Shown here: positions 33,157 through 41,239 of the stretch, one piece after another
Position numbering within the stretch: position 1 is the first letter of the stretch
Layout of the letters: every line of letters begins with the position of its first letter
NCBI RefSeq assembly: GCF_047121295.1
Contig: NZ_CP139447.1
Location: 868,001-932,000, forward strand
DNA from: Longispora sp047121295
Lineage (GTDB): Bacteria; Actinomycetota; Actinomycetes; Mycobacteriales; Micromonosporaceae
Direction of reading: 5' to 3'
DNA: 64,000 nt
The notes under the pieces: generated by a model
The model's database searches: none
What the model was told of the DNA's origin: nothing
The model's input: only the letters and a program-made list of their open reading frames with translations
Position numbers and translations under genes: made by a program

Positions 33157-34374
33157 ATGTCGGACCGGTCGCGACGCGGAGTGCTCGGCGCCCTAGCCGG
33201 AGTCGCCGCGCTGCCGCTTCTCGGTGCCTGTGGCTCGGACGACAAGAAGAAGACCGCCACGCCGGAGGGCGTGAAGGCCGAGTCCGGTGGCACCCCCACC
33301 CCGATCTCCGAGGCCACGATCACGATCTCCCCGGCCGACGGCGCCAAGGATGTCAGCCCCGGTTCCGTGTCGGTCAAGGTCGAGCGCGGCACCCTGGAGT
33401 CGGTCGTCCTCACCAATGAGGACGGCAAGCAGATCAAGGGCGAGCTGTCCGGCGACCGGACCGGGTGGACGGTCACGGAGCCGCTGGGCTACCAGCGGAC
33501 GTACACGCTGAAGGCCTCCGCCCTGAGCACCGGCGGCAAGAAGACCGAGGCGAGCAGCGCGTTCACCACGGTCAAGCCCAACAACCAGACGATGCCGTAC
33601 TTCACGCCGACCGGCCCCGGCACCTTCGGCGTCGGCCAGCCGATCGTCGTGCGCTTCGACGAGCGGATCCCGGACCGGAAGAAGGCCCAGGCCGCGCTCA
33701 CCGTCACGACCACCCCCGAGACCGTGGGCGCGTGGCGCTGGTTCAACGACCAGGAGCTGCACTGGCGCCCACAGGAGTACTGGAAGCCGGGCACCAAGGT
33801 CACCGTCTCCGCCAAGGTGCACGGCGTCGACCTCGGCAACGGGCTCTACGGCCAGGAGGACAAGTCGCTGTCCTTCGACATCGGCCCCTCGAAGATCGCC
33901 GTGGCCGACTCGGAGACCCACCACATGCAGGTCTTCTTCGACGGCAACATGGTCAAGGAGTTCCCGGTCAACCTCGGCAAGGGCGGCACCCGCCAGGTCG
34001 GTAACACGACGATCGACTACTGGACCCGGACCGGGCCGCACGTGGTGACCACGAAGGACCGCGAGGTCCGGATGACGTCCACGAGCTACGGCGGCCCGTC
34101 GACCGGCCCCGACTCGTACGACAGCAAGATCGGTTACGCGGTCCGGATCTCCGGCGCCGGTGAGTACGTCCACCTGCGCAACTGGGACCTCGGCCAGCTC
34201 GGCAAGGTCAACGACTCGCACGGCTGCGTCAACGTCGGCCCCGGCAACGCCGAGTGGTTCTTCGAGAACTTCGGCCCGGGCGACATCGTGGACGTCAAGC
34301 ACGGCCCCCGGGTGCTCGATCCGCAGGACGGCCTGGGCGACTGGGTCATCCCGTGGGCCCAGTGGGCTAACTAG
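33157..34374 (+). CDS. L,D-transpeptidase lipoprotein
   Basis: A 405-residue exported protein. It begins with a twin-arginine-like SRRG and a lipobox LGAC (Cys25). Two Ig-like domains (about 50-140 and 145-250) precede a YkuD catalytic domain with His355 and Cys357 in DSHGCVNV. It should form 3-3 cross-links in peptidoglycan, as LdtMt2-type enzymes do. ATG 33157 follows GAGAGG; the GTG at 33148 is less well placed. A 21-bp hairpin follows the gene. Confidence 0.95.
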   Translation: MSDRSRRGVLGALAGVAALPLLGACGSDDKKKTATPEGVKAESGGTPTPISEATITISPADGAKDVSPGSVSVKVERGTLESVVLTNEDGKQIKGELSGDRTGWTVTEPLGYQRTYTLKASALSTGGKKTEASSAFTTVKPNNQTMPYFTPTGPGTFGVGQPIVVRFDERIPDRKKAQAALTVTTTPETVGAWRWFNDQELHWRPQEYWKPGTKVTVSAKVHGVDLGNGLYGQEDKSLSFDIGPSKIAVADSETHHMQVFFDGNMVKEFPVNLGKGGTRQVGNTTIDYWTRTGPHVVTTKDREVRMTSTSYGGPSTGPDSYDSKIGYAVRISGAGEYVHLRNWDLGQLGKVNDSHGCVNVGPGNAEWFFENFGPGDIVDVKHGPRVLDPQDGLGDWVIPWAQWAN

Positions 34375-34391
34375 CCGTCCGCCGATCCTTC

Positions 34392-34443
34392 ACTCCGCGG
34401 ACGCGTCCGGATCCGACACGGCATCCGGACGCGTCCGCGGAGT
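34392..34443 (+). terminator. 21-bp perfect hairpin after the L,D-transpeptidase
   Basis: The arms at 34392-34412 and 34423-34443 are exact reverse complements over 21 bp with a 10-nt loop. The stem itself contains the palindrome CGGACGCGTCCG. Confidence 0.8.
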
Positions 34444-34508
34444 CGTTCGCGCGGCGGGGTCTCTTTTCGGCATGACCGGACTCGCCGGACAGGCCCTATT
34501 CTGAACAT

Positions 34509-35354
34509 ATGCGCCGAACGAGCGTCATCCTCGTCGTCCTAGCGTCCCTTGTGGCCATCGCCTGCCAGTCCGGGGGCAACCCCGGGCCGGGCCCCGGCCC
34601 CGGCCCCACCCCGAAGGGCCTGCCCGGCTCGATCACGGCGATCGGCGACTCGATCACCGTGGCGTTCGCGTCGTGCCTGATCCCGCAGCCCTGCCCGCGC
34701 AACTCGTGGTCCACGGGGGACAGCGACCGCGACTACAGCCACTACCAGCGGCTGCGGGCGAAGAACCCGGCGATCGCCGGGCACGCGGTCAACCTCGCGG
34801 TGCCGGGCGCGCGGGCCTCGGCGATGGCCGACCAGGCCCGGGCGGCGGTGCGGAGCGGCGCGGAGTACGTGACGCTGCTGGTCGGGGCCAACGACGCGTG
34901 CCGGCCCACGGTCGCGGACATGACCAGCGCCGCCGACTTCCGGGCCCAGATCGACGAGACGCTGCGGATCCTCAAGGAGGGGCTGCCGACGGCCAGGGTG
35001 TTCGTCGCCAGCATCCCGGACGTGTACCGGCTGTGGGAGGTCGGGCACGTCAACGACACCGTGGTGCGGATCTGGAACCACGGGGTGTGCCCCAGCATGC
35101 TGGCGAACCCGACCTCGGACGCGGCGGCCGACCGCAAGCGCAGGGCGGACGTGCGCGACCGGGTGACGGCGTTCGACTCCGCGCTGTCGGCGGCCTGCCT
35201 GAAGTACGGGCGGCTGTGCGACTACGACGGCGGGGCGGTGCACCGGTACAGGTTCGAGGTGAAGGACCTCTCGCCGGTGGACTTCTTCCACCCGAACGCC
35301 GGCGGCCAGCAGATCCTCGCCGAGGTGACCTGGAAGGCCGGCCCCTACGCCTGA
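34509..35354 (+). CDS. SGNH/GDSL hydrolase lipoprotein
   Basis: A 281-residue lipoprotein (lipobox with Cys19) with a Gly-Pro linker and an SGNH esterase domain. Ser48 sits in GDSIT, GAND is the block III motif and FFHPNAGG holds the catalytic Asp/His. It hydrolyses an ester outside the cell, substrate unknown. TATTCT (34497-34502) is 6 nt before the ATG, so the mRNA is probably leaderless. Confidence 0.92.
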   Translation: MRRTSVILVVLASLVAIACQSGGNPGPGPGPGPTPKGLPGSITAIGDSITVAFASCLIPQPCPRNSWSTGDSDRDYSHYQRLRAKNPAIAGHAVNLAVPGARASAMADQARAAVRSGAEYVTLLVGANDACRPTVADMTSAADFRAQIDETLRILKEGLPTARVFVASIPDVYRLWEVGHVNDTVVRIWNHGVCPSMLANPTSDAAADRKRRADVRDRVTAFDSALSAACLKYGRLCDYDGGAVHRYRFEVKDLSPVDFFHPNAGGQQILAEVTWKAGPYA

Positions 35355-35363
35355 CCGGCCGCC

Positions 35364-36548
35364 CTACGCCTGAACCGGCTGCGCCCTGCGCGGCGGCCCC
35401 GGCGCCGGCAGCCCGGCCGAGTCCGCCGAGAACAGCAGCCGGTCCAGGTGCTCGATCGCGTAGCTCACCGCGCCCAGGGTCACCGACTCGGCGCCCAGCG
35501 TCGACACCTCCAGCCGGGGCATCCGCAGGCACAGCGTCGCGAGCGCGTCGTGCAGCGGGCCGGCGATCACGTCCCCGGACAGCGAGAACCCGCCGCCGAG
35601 CACCACGAGCTCCGGATCCAGGGTCAGCACCAGCGCCGCCGCCCCGACCGCCAGGTCTTTCGTGTACTGCCGCACGGCGGCCCGCGCCGTCGGGTCCCCG
35701 GCCCGCGCGGCGGCGAACACCAGCCGGCCGATGTCCTCCGTCGGGGTGCCGGCCGGCACCACCGGGCAGGCCAGCAGTTTCGGGGCGGCGTCGTCCCACC
35801 GGGTGACGGCCAGGGTGCCGATCTCGCCGGTCGCCCCGGAGTGCCCGTGGTAGAGCGCGCCGTTGATCAGCATGGACGCGGCGGTGCGCCGGCCGGCGTG
35901 CAGGTAGACGACGTCGCGGACGCCGGCGGCCACGCCCCGGACCCGCTCGGCGAGCGCGCCGAGCTTGCAGTCGTTCTGGACCAGCACCGGGCAGGCGTAC
36001 CGCTCGCCGAGATGGGCGATCAGCGGGGTACCGGCCCAGTCGCGCAGCGTGCCCGACAGCACGATGTTCCCGGCCCGGTCCACGAGCCCGGTCACCCCGG
36101 CGGCCACGGTCCACAGGTCGGCGGCGGTGTGCCCGGTCGAGGCCAGGCACTCGTCGGCGGCGTCGTCGGCGGCGGCCAACCGGTCGCGGGCGGGCCACTC
36201 GGGCTCCACCTGCCGGTGCGAGGTGGCGAGCACCGTGCCGTTGAGGTCACCGACGGCGGCCCTGACGTGGTACGCGCCGATGTCGAGGCCCAGGACGACG
36301 CCGGCCTCGGCCCGGAACCTGTACCGCCGGGCGGGGCGGCCCAGCCCACCCTGGGCGGGCGGCTCGACGGCGGCCCAGCCCTGGTCGAGGAGCACCCCGA
36401 GCAGGTCCTCGCATGACGGCCTGGACAGCCCGGTGCGCCGGACCAGGTCGCTGACGACCTGTGCCGGTTGGTCCCGGAGCGCCCGGATCACATTGAGCGC
36501 GTTGAGCTGCCGAAGCCGGGTAAGGTCGCCGCCCAACTGCTCGTCCAC
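35364..36548 (-). CDS. ROK family transcriptional regulator
   Basis: A 394-residue protein. A winged-helix DNA-binding domain (about residues 10-75, VSDLVRRTGLSRPS) is joined to a ROK sugar-kinase-like fold with the phosphate motif LGLDIGAYHVRAAV. The zinc-binding Cys cluster of true ROK kinases is missing, so it is a repressor and not a kinase. GTG 36548 has TACGTT (complement of 36556-36561) 7 nt upstream. No sugar genes are adjacent; it converges on the GDSL gene. Confidence 0.9.
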   Translation of the reverse strand: MDEQLGGDLTRLRQLNALNVIRALRDQPAQVVSDLVRRTGLSRPSCEDLLGVLLDQGWAAVEPPAQGGLGRPARRYRFRAEAGVVLGLDIGAYHVRAAVGDLNGTVLATSHRQVEPEWPARDRLAAADDAADECLASTGHTAADLWTVAAGVTGLVDRAGNIVLSGTLRDWAGTPLIAHLGERYACPVLVQNDCKLGALAERVRGVAAGVRDVVYLHAGRRTAASMLINGALYHGHSGATGEIGTLAVTRWDDAAPKLLACPVVPAGTPTEDIGRLVFAAARAGDPTARAAVRQYTKDLAVGAAALVLTLDPELVVLGGGFSLSGDVIAGPLHDALATLCLRMPRLEVSTLGAESVTLGAVSYAIEHLDRLLFSADSAGLPAPGPPRRAQPVQA

Positions 36549-36665
36549 GCCTGTCAACGTACCGGATCCGTGGAGCTAACTCATGATCGTCGAGGGGAGC
36601 CGCCCCAAGGGCTGGTCAGGGTCCGTAAGATTCCATAGCCCCACTGGTGAGTGATCGGAGCTGCG

Positions 36666-38750
36666 TTGTCAGACACCCCGTCGACCGTCGAGACCGAGAT
36701 CGCCACGGAACAGGAGTACGTCGACCGCGTGTACCTGCGGCTGGAGCAGCTGCGCGCGGAGGCCGTCGCCAACGAGGCGGCGGGCTACCGGCAGTCCGAC
36801 GCCCGGGTGCCCGGCGCGCTGGTCGAGCGGGACGCGTTCGTCTACCACGCGGCGAAGCGGCTGCGCACCCTCGACAGCGAGTACGAGGGCCTGGTCTTCG
36901 GCCGGCTCGACCTCGCCGAGGACAAGGTCCGGTACGTGGGCCGGCTCGGCCTGCGCGACCAGGAGATGAACGCGCTGCTCGTCGACTGGCGCGCGCCGGC
37001 GGCGGCCCCGTTCTACCAGGCCACCCCCGAGCACCGCCAGGACGTGATCCGCCGCCGGGTGATCCGGTCCACCGGCTCGAAGGTGATCGGGATCGAGGAC
37101 GATCTCCTCGACCCGGAGCGCGGCCAGGGCATGACCGTGGTGGGCGACGGCGCGCTGATGGCGGCCCTGAGCAGGGCGCGCAGCAACCAGATGCGCGACA
37201 TCGTGGCCACGATCCAGGCGGAACAGGACAAGGCGGTGCGCGCCCCGGGCAGCGGCGTCACGCTGATCACGGGCGGCCCCGGTACCGGGAAGACGGCCGT
37301 TGCCCTGCACCGCGCGGCCTTCCTGCTCTACTCCGACCGCCGCCGGTACGAGGGCGGCGGCGTGCTGGTCCTCGGCCCGTCCCCGGTCTTCATGACCTAC
37401 ATCGAGCGGGTGCTGCCCTCCCTGGGCGAGAACGCGGTCACCCTGCGCTCGCTGGGCGGCGTGTTCGACGGCGTGGAGGCCGACGACCACGACGACCCGA
37501 AGTCCGCCGCGCTGAAGGGTTCGCTGGGGATCCGGCCGCTGCTGGTGAAGCTGGTCCGCCAGGCGCCGCCGGACGCGCCGACCGAGCTGCGGCTGACCTA
37601 CCGGGGCGAGGTGCTCCGGCTGGAGGGCGAGACGCTGCGGGCGGCGCGGGCCCGGGTACACGAAAAGGGCATTCTCCCTAATCATGGTCGGAATCGGGCG
37701 GCGGCGGCGCTGATCGCCGACCTGTGGCGGCTCTACCGCGAGCGCCTCCACGAGCCGACGGTCGAGGAGCGGGACTCCTTCGTCGCGGACATGAAGGAGC
37801 GCTCCGAGCTGCTGGAGTTCGTCACCCGGTGGTGGCCGCAGCTCACCCCGCTCGACGTGCTCGGCTGGCTGCGCGACCCGGCCATGGTCCGCCGGCTGAA
37901 CGGGCCCCGGGCGCTGCGGTTCGCCGAGAAGCCGACCGTGCAGGACGTCCCGCTGCTCGACGAGCTGCGGATGCTCCTCGGCGAGCCGCCGAAGCCGAAG
38001 CGCACCGACCCGTTCCACGTGATCGACGGGATCCGGGAGCTGACCACGGTCGCCGACCGCGAGTTCGCCTCCCGGCAGAACGTGGTCCGGGGCGAGAACT
38101 ACGACGAGTACGCGCACGTCGTCGTCGACGAGGCCCAGGACCTGTCGCCGATGCAGTGGCGGATGCTCGGCCGGCGCGGCAAGTACGCGAGCTGGACGAT
38201 CGTCGGCGACCCGGCCCAGTCCTCGTGGGAGGACGCCGCCGAGGCGCGCCGGGCCCGCGACCAGGCCGTCGGCCGGACCCGCCGGCACAGCTTCGAGCTG
38301 ACCACCAACTACCGCAACTCGGCGGAGATCTTCGAGCAGGCCGCCGCCGTGGCCCGCCGGGGGCTGCCGGGCATCGTGCTGCCCACGGCCGTCCGGCGCA
38401 CCGGGGTCGCGCCCTCGCACCGGGTGGCCGGCGACCTGCGCGCGGCCGTCCGCGAGGCGGCCACCGAGTTGCTGGACCGGCTGGAGGGCACGATCGGGGT
38501 GGCCTGCGTGATGTCGCGCCGGGACGAGGTGGCCGGCTGGATCGCCGACCTGGCCCCGGGCCGGCTGCACGCGGTCGGCAGCCTGGAGACCAAGGGCCTG
38601 GAGTACGACGGCGTGGTCGTCCTCGAACCGGGGGACATCGCCGACGAGTCGCCGGTCGGGCTGCGCACCCTGTACGTGGTGCTGACCCGGGCGACCCAGG
38701 AGCTGATCACGGTGGCGGCGACGCCGGACTGGCAGAAGCTCTTGACCTGA
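36666..38750 (+). CDS. helD: HelD-type helicase, RNA polymerase recycling factor
   Basis: A 694-residue UvrD-like protein of the actinobacterial (class II) HelD group. An N-terminal coiled-coil arm (about residues 10-60) comes before the P-loop GGPGTGKTA, DEAQDLSPMQW is Walker B, VGDPAQSSW motif III and LYVVLTRATQEL motif VI. HelD enters the RNA polymerase channels and frees stalled enzyme; such proteins can give rifampicin tolerance. Start: TTG 36666 has GGAG 5 nt upstream; a GTG at 36651 lacks a site. Confidence 0.93.
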   Translation: MSDTPSTVETEIATEQEYVDRVYLRLEQLRAEAVANEAAGYRQSDARVPGALVERDAFVYHAAKRLRTLDSEYEGLVFGRLDLAEDKVRYVGRLGLRDQEMNALLVDWRAPAAAPFYQATPEHRQDVIRRRVIRSTGSKVIGIEDDLLDPERGQGMTVVGDGALMAALSRARSNQMRDIVATIQAEQDKAVRAPGSGVTLITGGPGTGKTAVALHRAAFLLYSDRRRYEGGGVLVLGPSPVFMTYIERVLPSLGENAVTLRSLGGVFDGVEADDHDDPKSAALKGSLGIRPLLVKLVRQAPPDAPTELRLTYRGEVLRLEGETLRAARARVHEKGILPNHGRNRAAAALIADLWRLYRERLHEPTVEERDSFVADMKERSELLEFVTRWWPQLTPLDVLGWLRDPAMVRRLNGPRALRFAEKPTVQDVPLLDELRMLLGEPPKPKRTDPFHVIDGIRELTTVADREFASRQNVVRGENYDEYAHVVVDEAQDLSPMQWRMLGRRGKYASWTIVGDPAQSSWEDAAEARRARDQAVGRTRRHSFELTTNYRNSAEIFEQAAAVARRGLPGIVLPTAVRRTGVAPSHRVAGDLRAAVREAATELLDRLEGTIGVACVMSRRDEVAGWIADLAPGRLHAVGSLETKGLEYDGVVVLEPGDIADESPVGLRTLYVVLTRATQELITVAATPDWQKLLT

Positions 38751-38778
38751 CGCCTTGGCCCTCAGCGGGCCCCGCCCA

Positions 38779-39777
38779 CTAAAGGCGGAAGGAGGCGGAG
38801 ATGGGGCGGTGGTCGCTGCCCGTTCCGGCGAGCACCGTCGCGTCGGTGACCGTCAGGCCCCGGGACAGGATGTGGTCGAGCCGGACCATCGGCACCGCGC
38901 GCGGCCAGGTGAAGCCGAAGCCGCTGCCCGCCTTCTCCTGGGCCTCGGTCAGCTGGTCGGTCAGCCCGCCGAGGCTGCGGTCCGTGCTCGCCGTGTTCAG
39001 GTCGCCGGCCAGGATCAGCCGCCGGGCCGGGTCGTCCTCGATGGCCCCGGCGAGCGCCCTGAGCGTGGCGTCGCGGCGCTCGCTGGCCAGGCCGTCCGCG
39101 CCGAACCGGATCGAGGCGAGGTGCACCACGTACAACGTGACCGGGCCCTTCGGGGTGTCCACGGTCATCCGCAGCGCGCGCACCCAGCCCATGCCCACGT
39201 CGACCGGCTCCACGTCGCGGAGCGGGAACCTGCTCCACACGCCGAGCGTGCCCCGGGCCTGCCGGTTCTTGTAGCCGCCGTCGAGCGCGGCGTGCAACTG
39301 GGCCGACGCGTCCCCGGCGATCTCCTGCACGGCGACCACGTCCGCGTCGGCGTCGCGCAGCGCGCGGGCCGTGCCGGCCGGGTCGGCGTTGGCCGCGAAC
39401 ATGTTGTGCGACAGCACCCGCAGGTCGGCGGCGCCGCCGGGGCCGCGCGGCACCAGGGTCGGCCCGAACATCCCCACCCAGGCGAGGACGGCGCAGCCGG
39501 CGGCGATCAGGCCGGGCCGGCTGCGGAGCACGGCGGCGGTGATGCCGAGAATGCCGAGCGGCACGCCCAGCCAGGGCAGGAAGCTCTCGACCAGCGAGCC
39601 GAAGCCGTTGCCGTTCGGGATCAGCCGGTGGCCGAGGAGCAGGCCCGTGACCAGCAGGATCACGAGGGCGAGGACGAGCCCGCCGGGCGTGGTCCCCGAT
39701 CCCCTCGCCGCAGGTCTGCGGACCGGGGCAGCGGTCGTCACGGGCGGGTTCTGGGGCGTACTGATCCGGCGAGCCAT
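38779..39777 (-). CDS. endonuclease/exonuclease/phosphatase family membrane protein
   Basis: A 332-residue protein with three hydrophobic segments (about 35-120) and an EEP catalytic domain outside the membrane. The motifs SHNMFAAN, VAVQEI, AGDLNT and GSDHRPI are the metal and phosphate ligands. It should split a phosphodiester, perhaps of a lipid or extracellular nucleic acid. ATG 39777 follows TAAGGT (complement of 39785-39790) by 7 nt. Confidence 0.9.
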   Translation of the reverse strand: MARRISTPQNPPVTTAAPVRRPAARGSGTTPGGLVLALVILLVTGLLLGHRLIPNGNGFGSLVESFLPWLGVPLGILGITAAVLRSRPGLIAAGCAVLAWVGMFGPTLVPRGPGGAADLRVLSHNMFAANADPAGTARALRDADADVVAVQEIAGDASAQLHAALDGGYKNRQARGTLGVWSRFPLRDVEPVDVGMGWVRALRMTVDTPKGPVTLYVVHLASIRFGADGLASERRDATLRALAGAIEDDPARRLILAGDLNTASTDRSLGGLTDQLTEAQEKAGSGFGFTWPRAVPMVRLDHILSRGLTVTDATVLAGTGSDHRPISASFRL

Positions 39778-39787
39778 CCCCCTCACC

Positions 39788-40882
39788 TTACCGAGCGGAC
39801 GGCACCCCGGGATTCACCCGGCTCCAGAACCGCGTGAAAGCCGCCAGAAGCAGACAAAGTCCGAGCAGGCCGGCGATCGCCCACGGCCAGGCGGCGTAGT
39901 CCGACGGCGGGGCCTCGATCAGCCTGTCCTGCAGCCAGACCCCCAGGTAGGTGGCCGGGACGGCCAGCACGGCCGCGGTGGCCAGCCGGAGCGTCGCCGG
40001 GAGCAGGAACGCCACGTCGACGGCGACCGCGCCCAGCAGGAGCAGGAACGGCACGGTGGACGGCGGGAAGCCGGTGCCGACGAGCACGAGCCAGATCACC
40101 GAGCGGTACGCGACGTACGCGCCCGCGACCGCCGTGGCCGCCCACGGCCTGTTCACGAACTGCCGTGCGCAGATCAGCACGAACATCCCGGCGACGGCGG
40201 CGTAGAACGGGTAGAGCCAGTGCTCGACCGGCATCGCGAAGTGCAGGACGGCGACCCGGTCGACGGGCCGGCCGATCTGGTTGGCGGCGAAGGCGAGCAG
40301 GCTGGGCTCCGCGTACGGCGCGCCCCGGTCCCACGCCTGGATCGACAGCACCCCGTACTCCTGGTGCTGGTTCGGGAACAGCACGTTCTCGAAGAAGAAC
40401 AGCCAGAACGCGACGGCCAGCAGCGGGCGGTTGCCGGCCAGCCACCAGCCCCGGATCACGGCGGCGATCATCAGCGCGGTGCCGGCGTAGAGCATCGCGT
40501 GGCTGTAGCTCCACGAGGTGATGTCCAGGCCGTTGACCGCGTGGTTGAGCAGGTCGACCGGGATCGCGATCAGGAACAGCGCCGTGCCGGCCTGCGCGAC
40601 CCGCAGCGCGAGGGTGTCCATCCCGAACCGGGTGTAGCTGTGGAACACCACGAGCGCCACGGCGAGGACCGTGCCGACGGTGTTGAGCAGATGCGGGGGC
40701 GCGAGGTCGTCGCGGAGCCACTTGAAGTGCCAGGACACGTCCCAGGACGCGCCGAGCATCTTCAGCAGAAGCGCGACAGCCCAGAGCCGATAGACGAGCC
40801 GGAGCATCGGCTCGCGCTGGGTCGGGTCCGGTCCGCGCCGGGCGAGCTCGACCCAGGCCCGGACCTGGTCAATCACGTTCAC
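39788..40882 (-). CDS. polytopic membrane protein, hypothetical
   Basis: A 364-residue protein with about nine membrane segments. Conserved-looking charged/aromatic motifs between them include SWDVSWHFKW, LLNHAVNG and FPNQHQEYG, with several histidines facing the membrane. I do not recognise the family. GTG 40882 follows GGAGGAA by 6 nt. It lies 10 bp upstream of the EEP gene on the same strand; the EEP -10 overlaps its end. Confidence 0.75.
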   Translation of the reverse strand: MNVIDQVRAWVELARRGPDPTQREPMLRLVYRLWAVALLLKMLGASWDVSWHFKWLRDDLAPPHLLNTVGTVLAVALVVFHSYTRFGMDTLALRVAQAGTALFLIAIPVDLLNHAVNGLDITSWSYSHAMLYAGTALMIAAVIRGWWLAGNRPLLAVAFWLFFFENVLFPNQHQEYGVLSIQAWDRGAPYAEPSLLAFAANQIGRPVDRVAVLHFAMPVEHWLYPFYAAVAGMFVLICARQFVNRPWAATAVAGAYVAYRSVIWLVLVGTGFPPSTVPFLLLLGAVAVDVAFLLPATLRLATAAVLAVPATYLGVWLQDRLIEAPPSDYAAWPWAIAGLLGLCLLLAAFTRFWSRVNPGVPSAR

Positions 40883-41239
40883 TGCCGTTCCTCCAAGGTG
40901 TGCGAGGAAACAGTGTCACCCACCCGGGGGCAAAAAGACATCCGGGAAAGCCCCGACCCGGCGGGGCTCCGTAACCGCATGATCACTTTACGCGTGCGTT
41001 TCTGTCAGATCGGTGACAGTCCCCAGAATAGTTCTCGCTTATCGGACCTAGTGGACTCCGTGATCGACGCGGACCATTGTGTTACCCGCCGCCCACCCGG
41101 CAGGCTGCGCGGCGGGACGCCATATCGACGTCCCTGAGGCCCCAGGGCCACGGGCACCGGGCCGGCGCTGTACATCGCCACGCCGGGTGCCGAGGACCCG
41201 AGAGCCCCAAAATCGCAGTCCGTTCAACAGGGGGTTCCT
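40883..41239. promoter_or_regulatory. intergenic region before the M36 protease
   Basis: A 357-bp gap between divergent genes. It contains the hairpin AGCCCCG (40949-40955)/CGGGGCT (40962-40968), and the inverted repeat CTGTCA (41002-41007)/TGACAG (41014-41019), a possible regulator site. No gene is visible in it. Confidence 0.4.
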
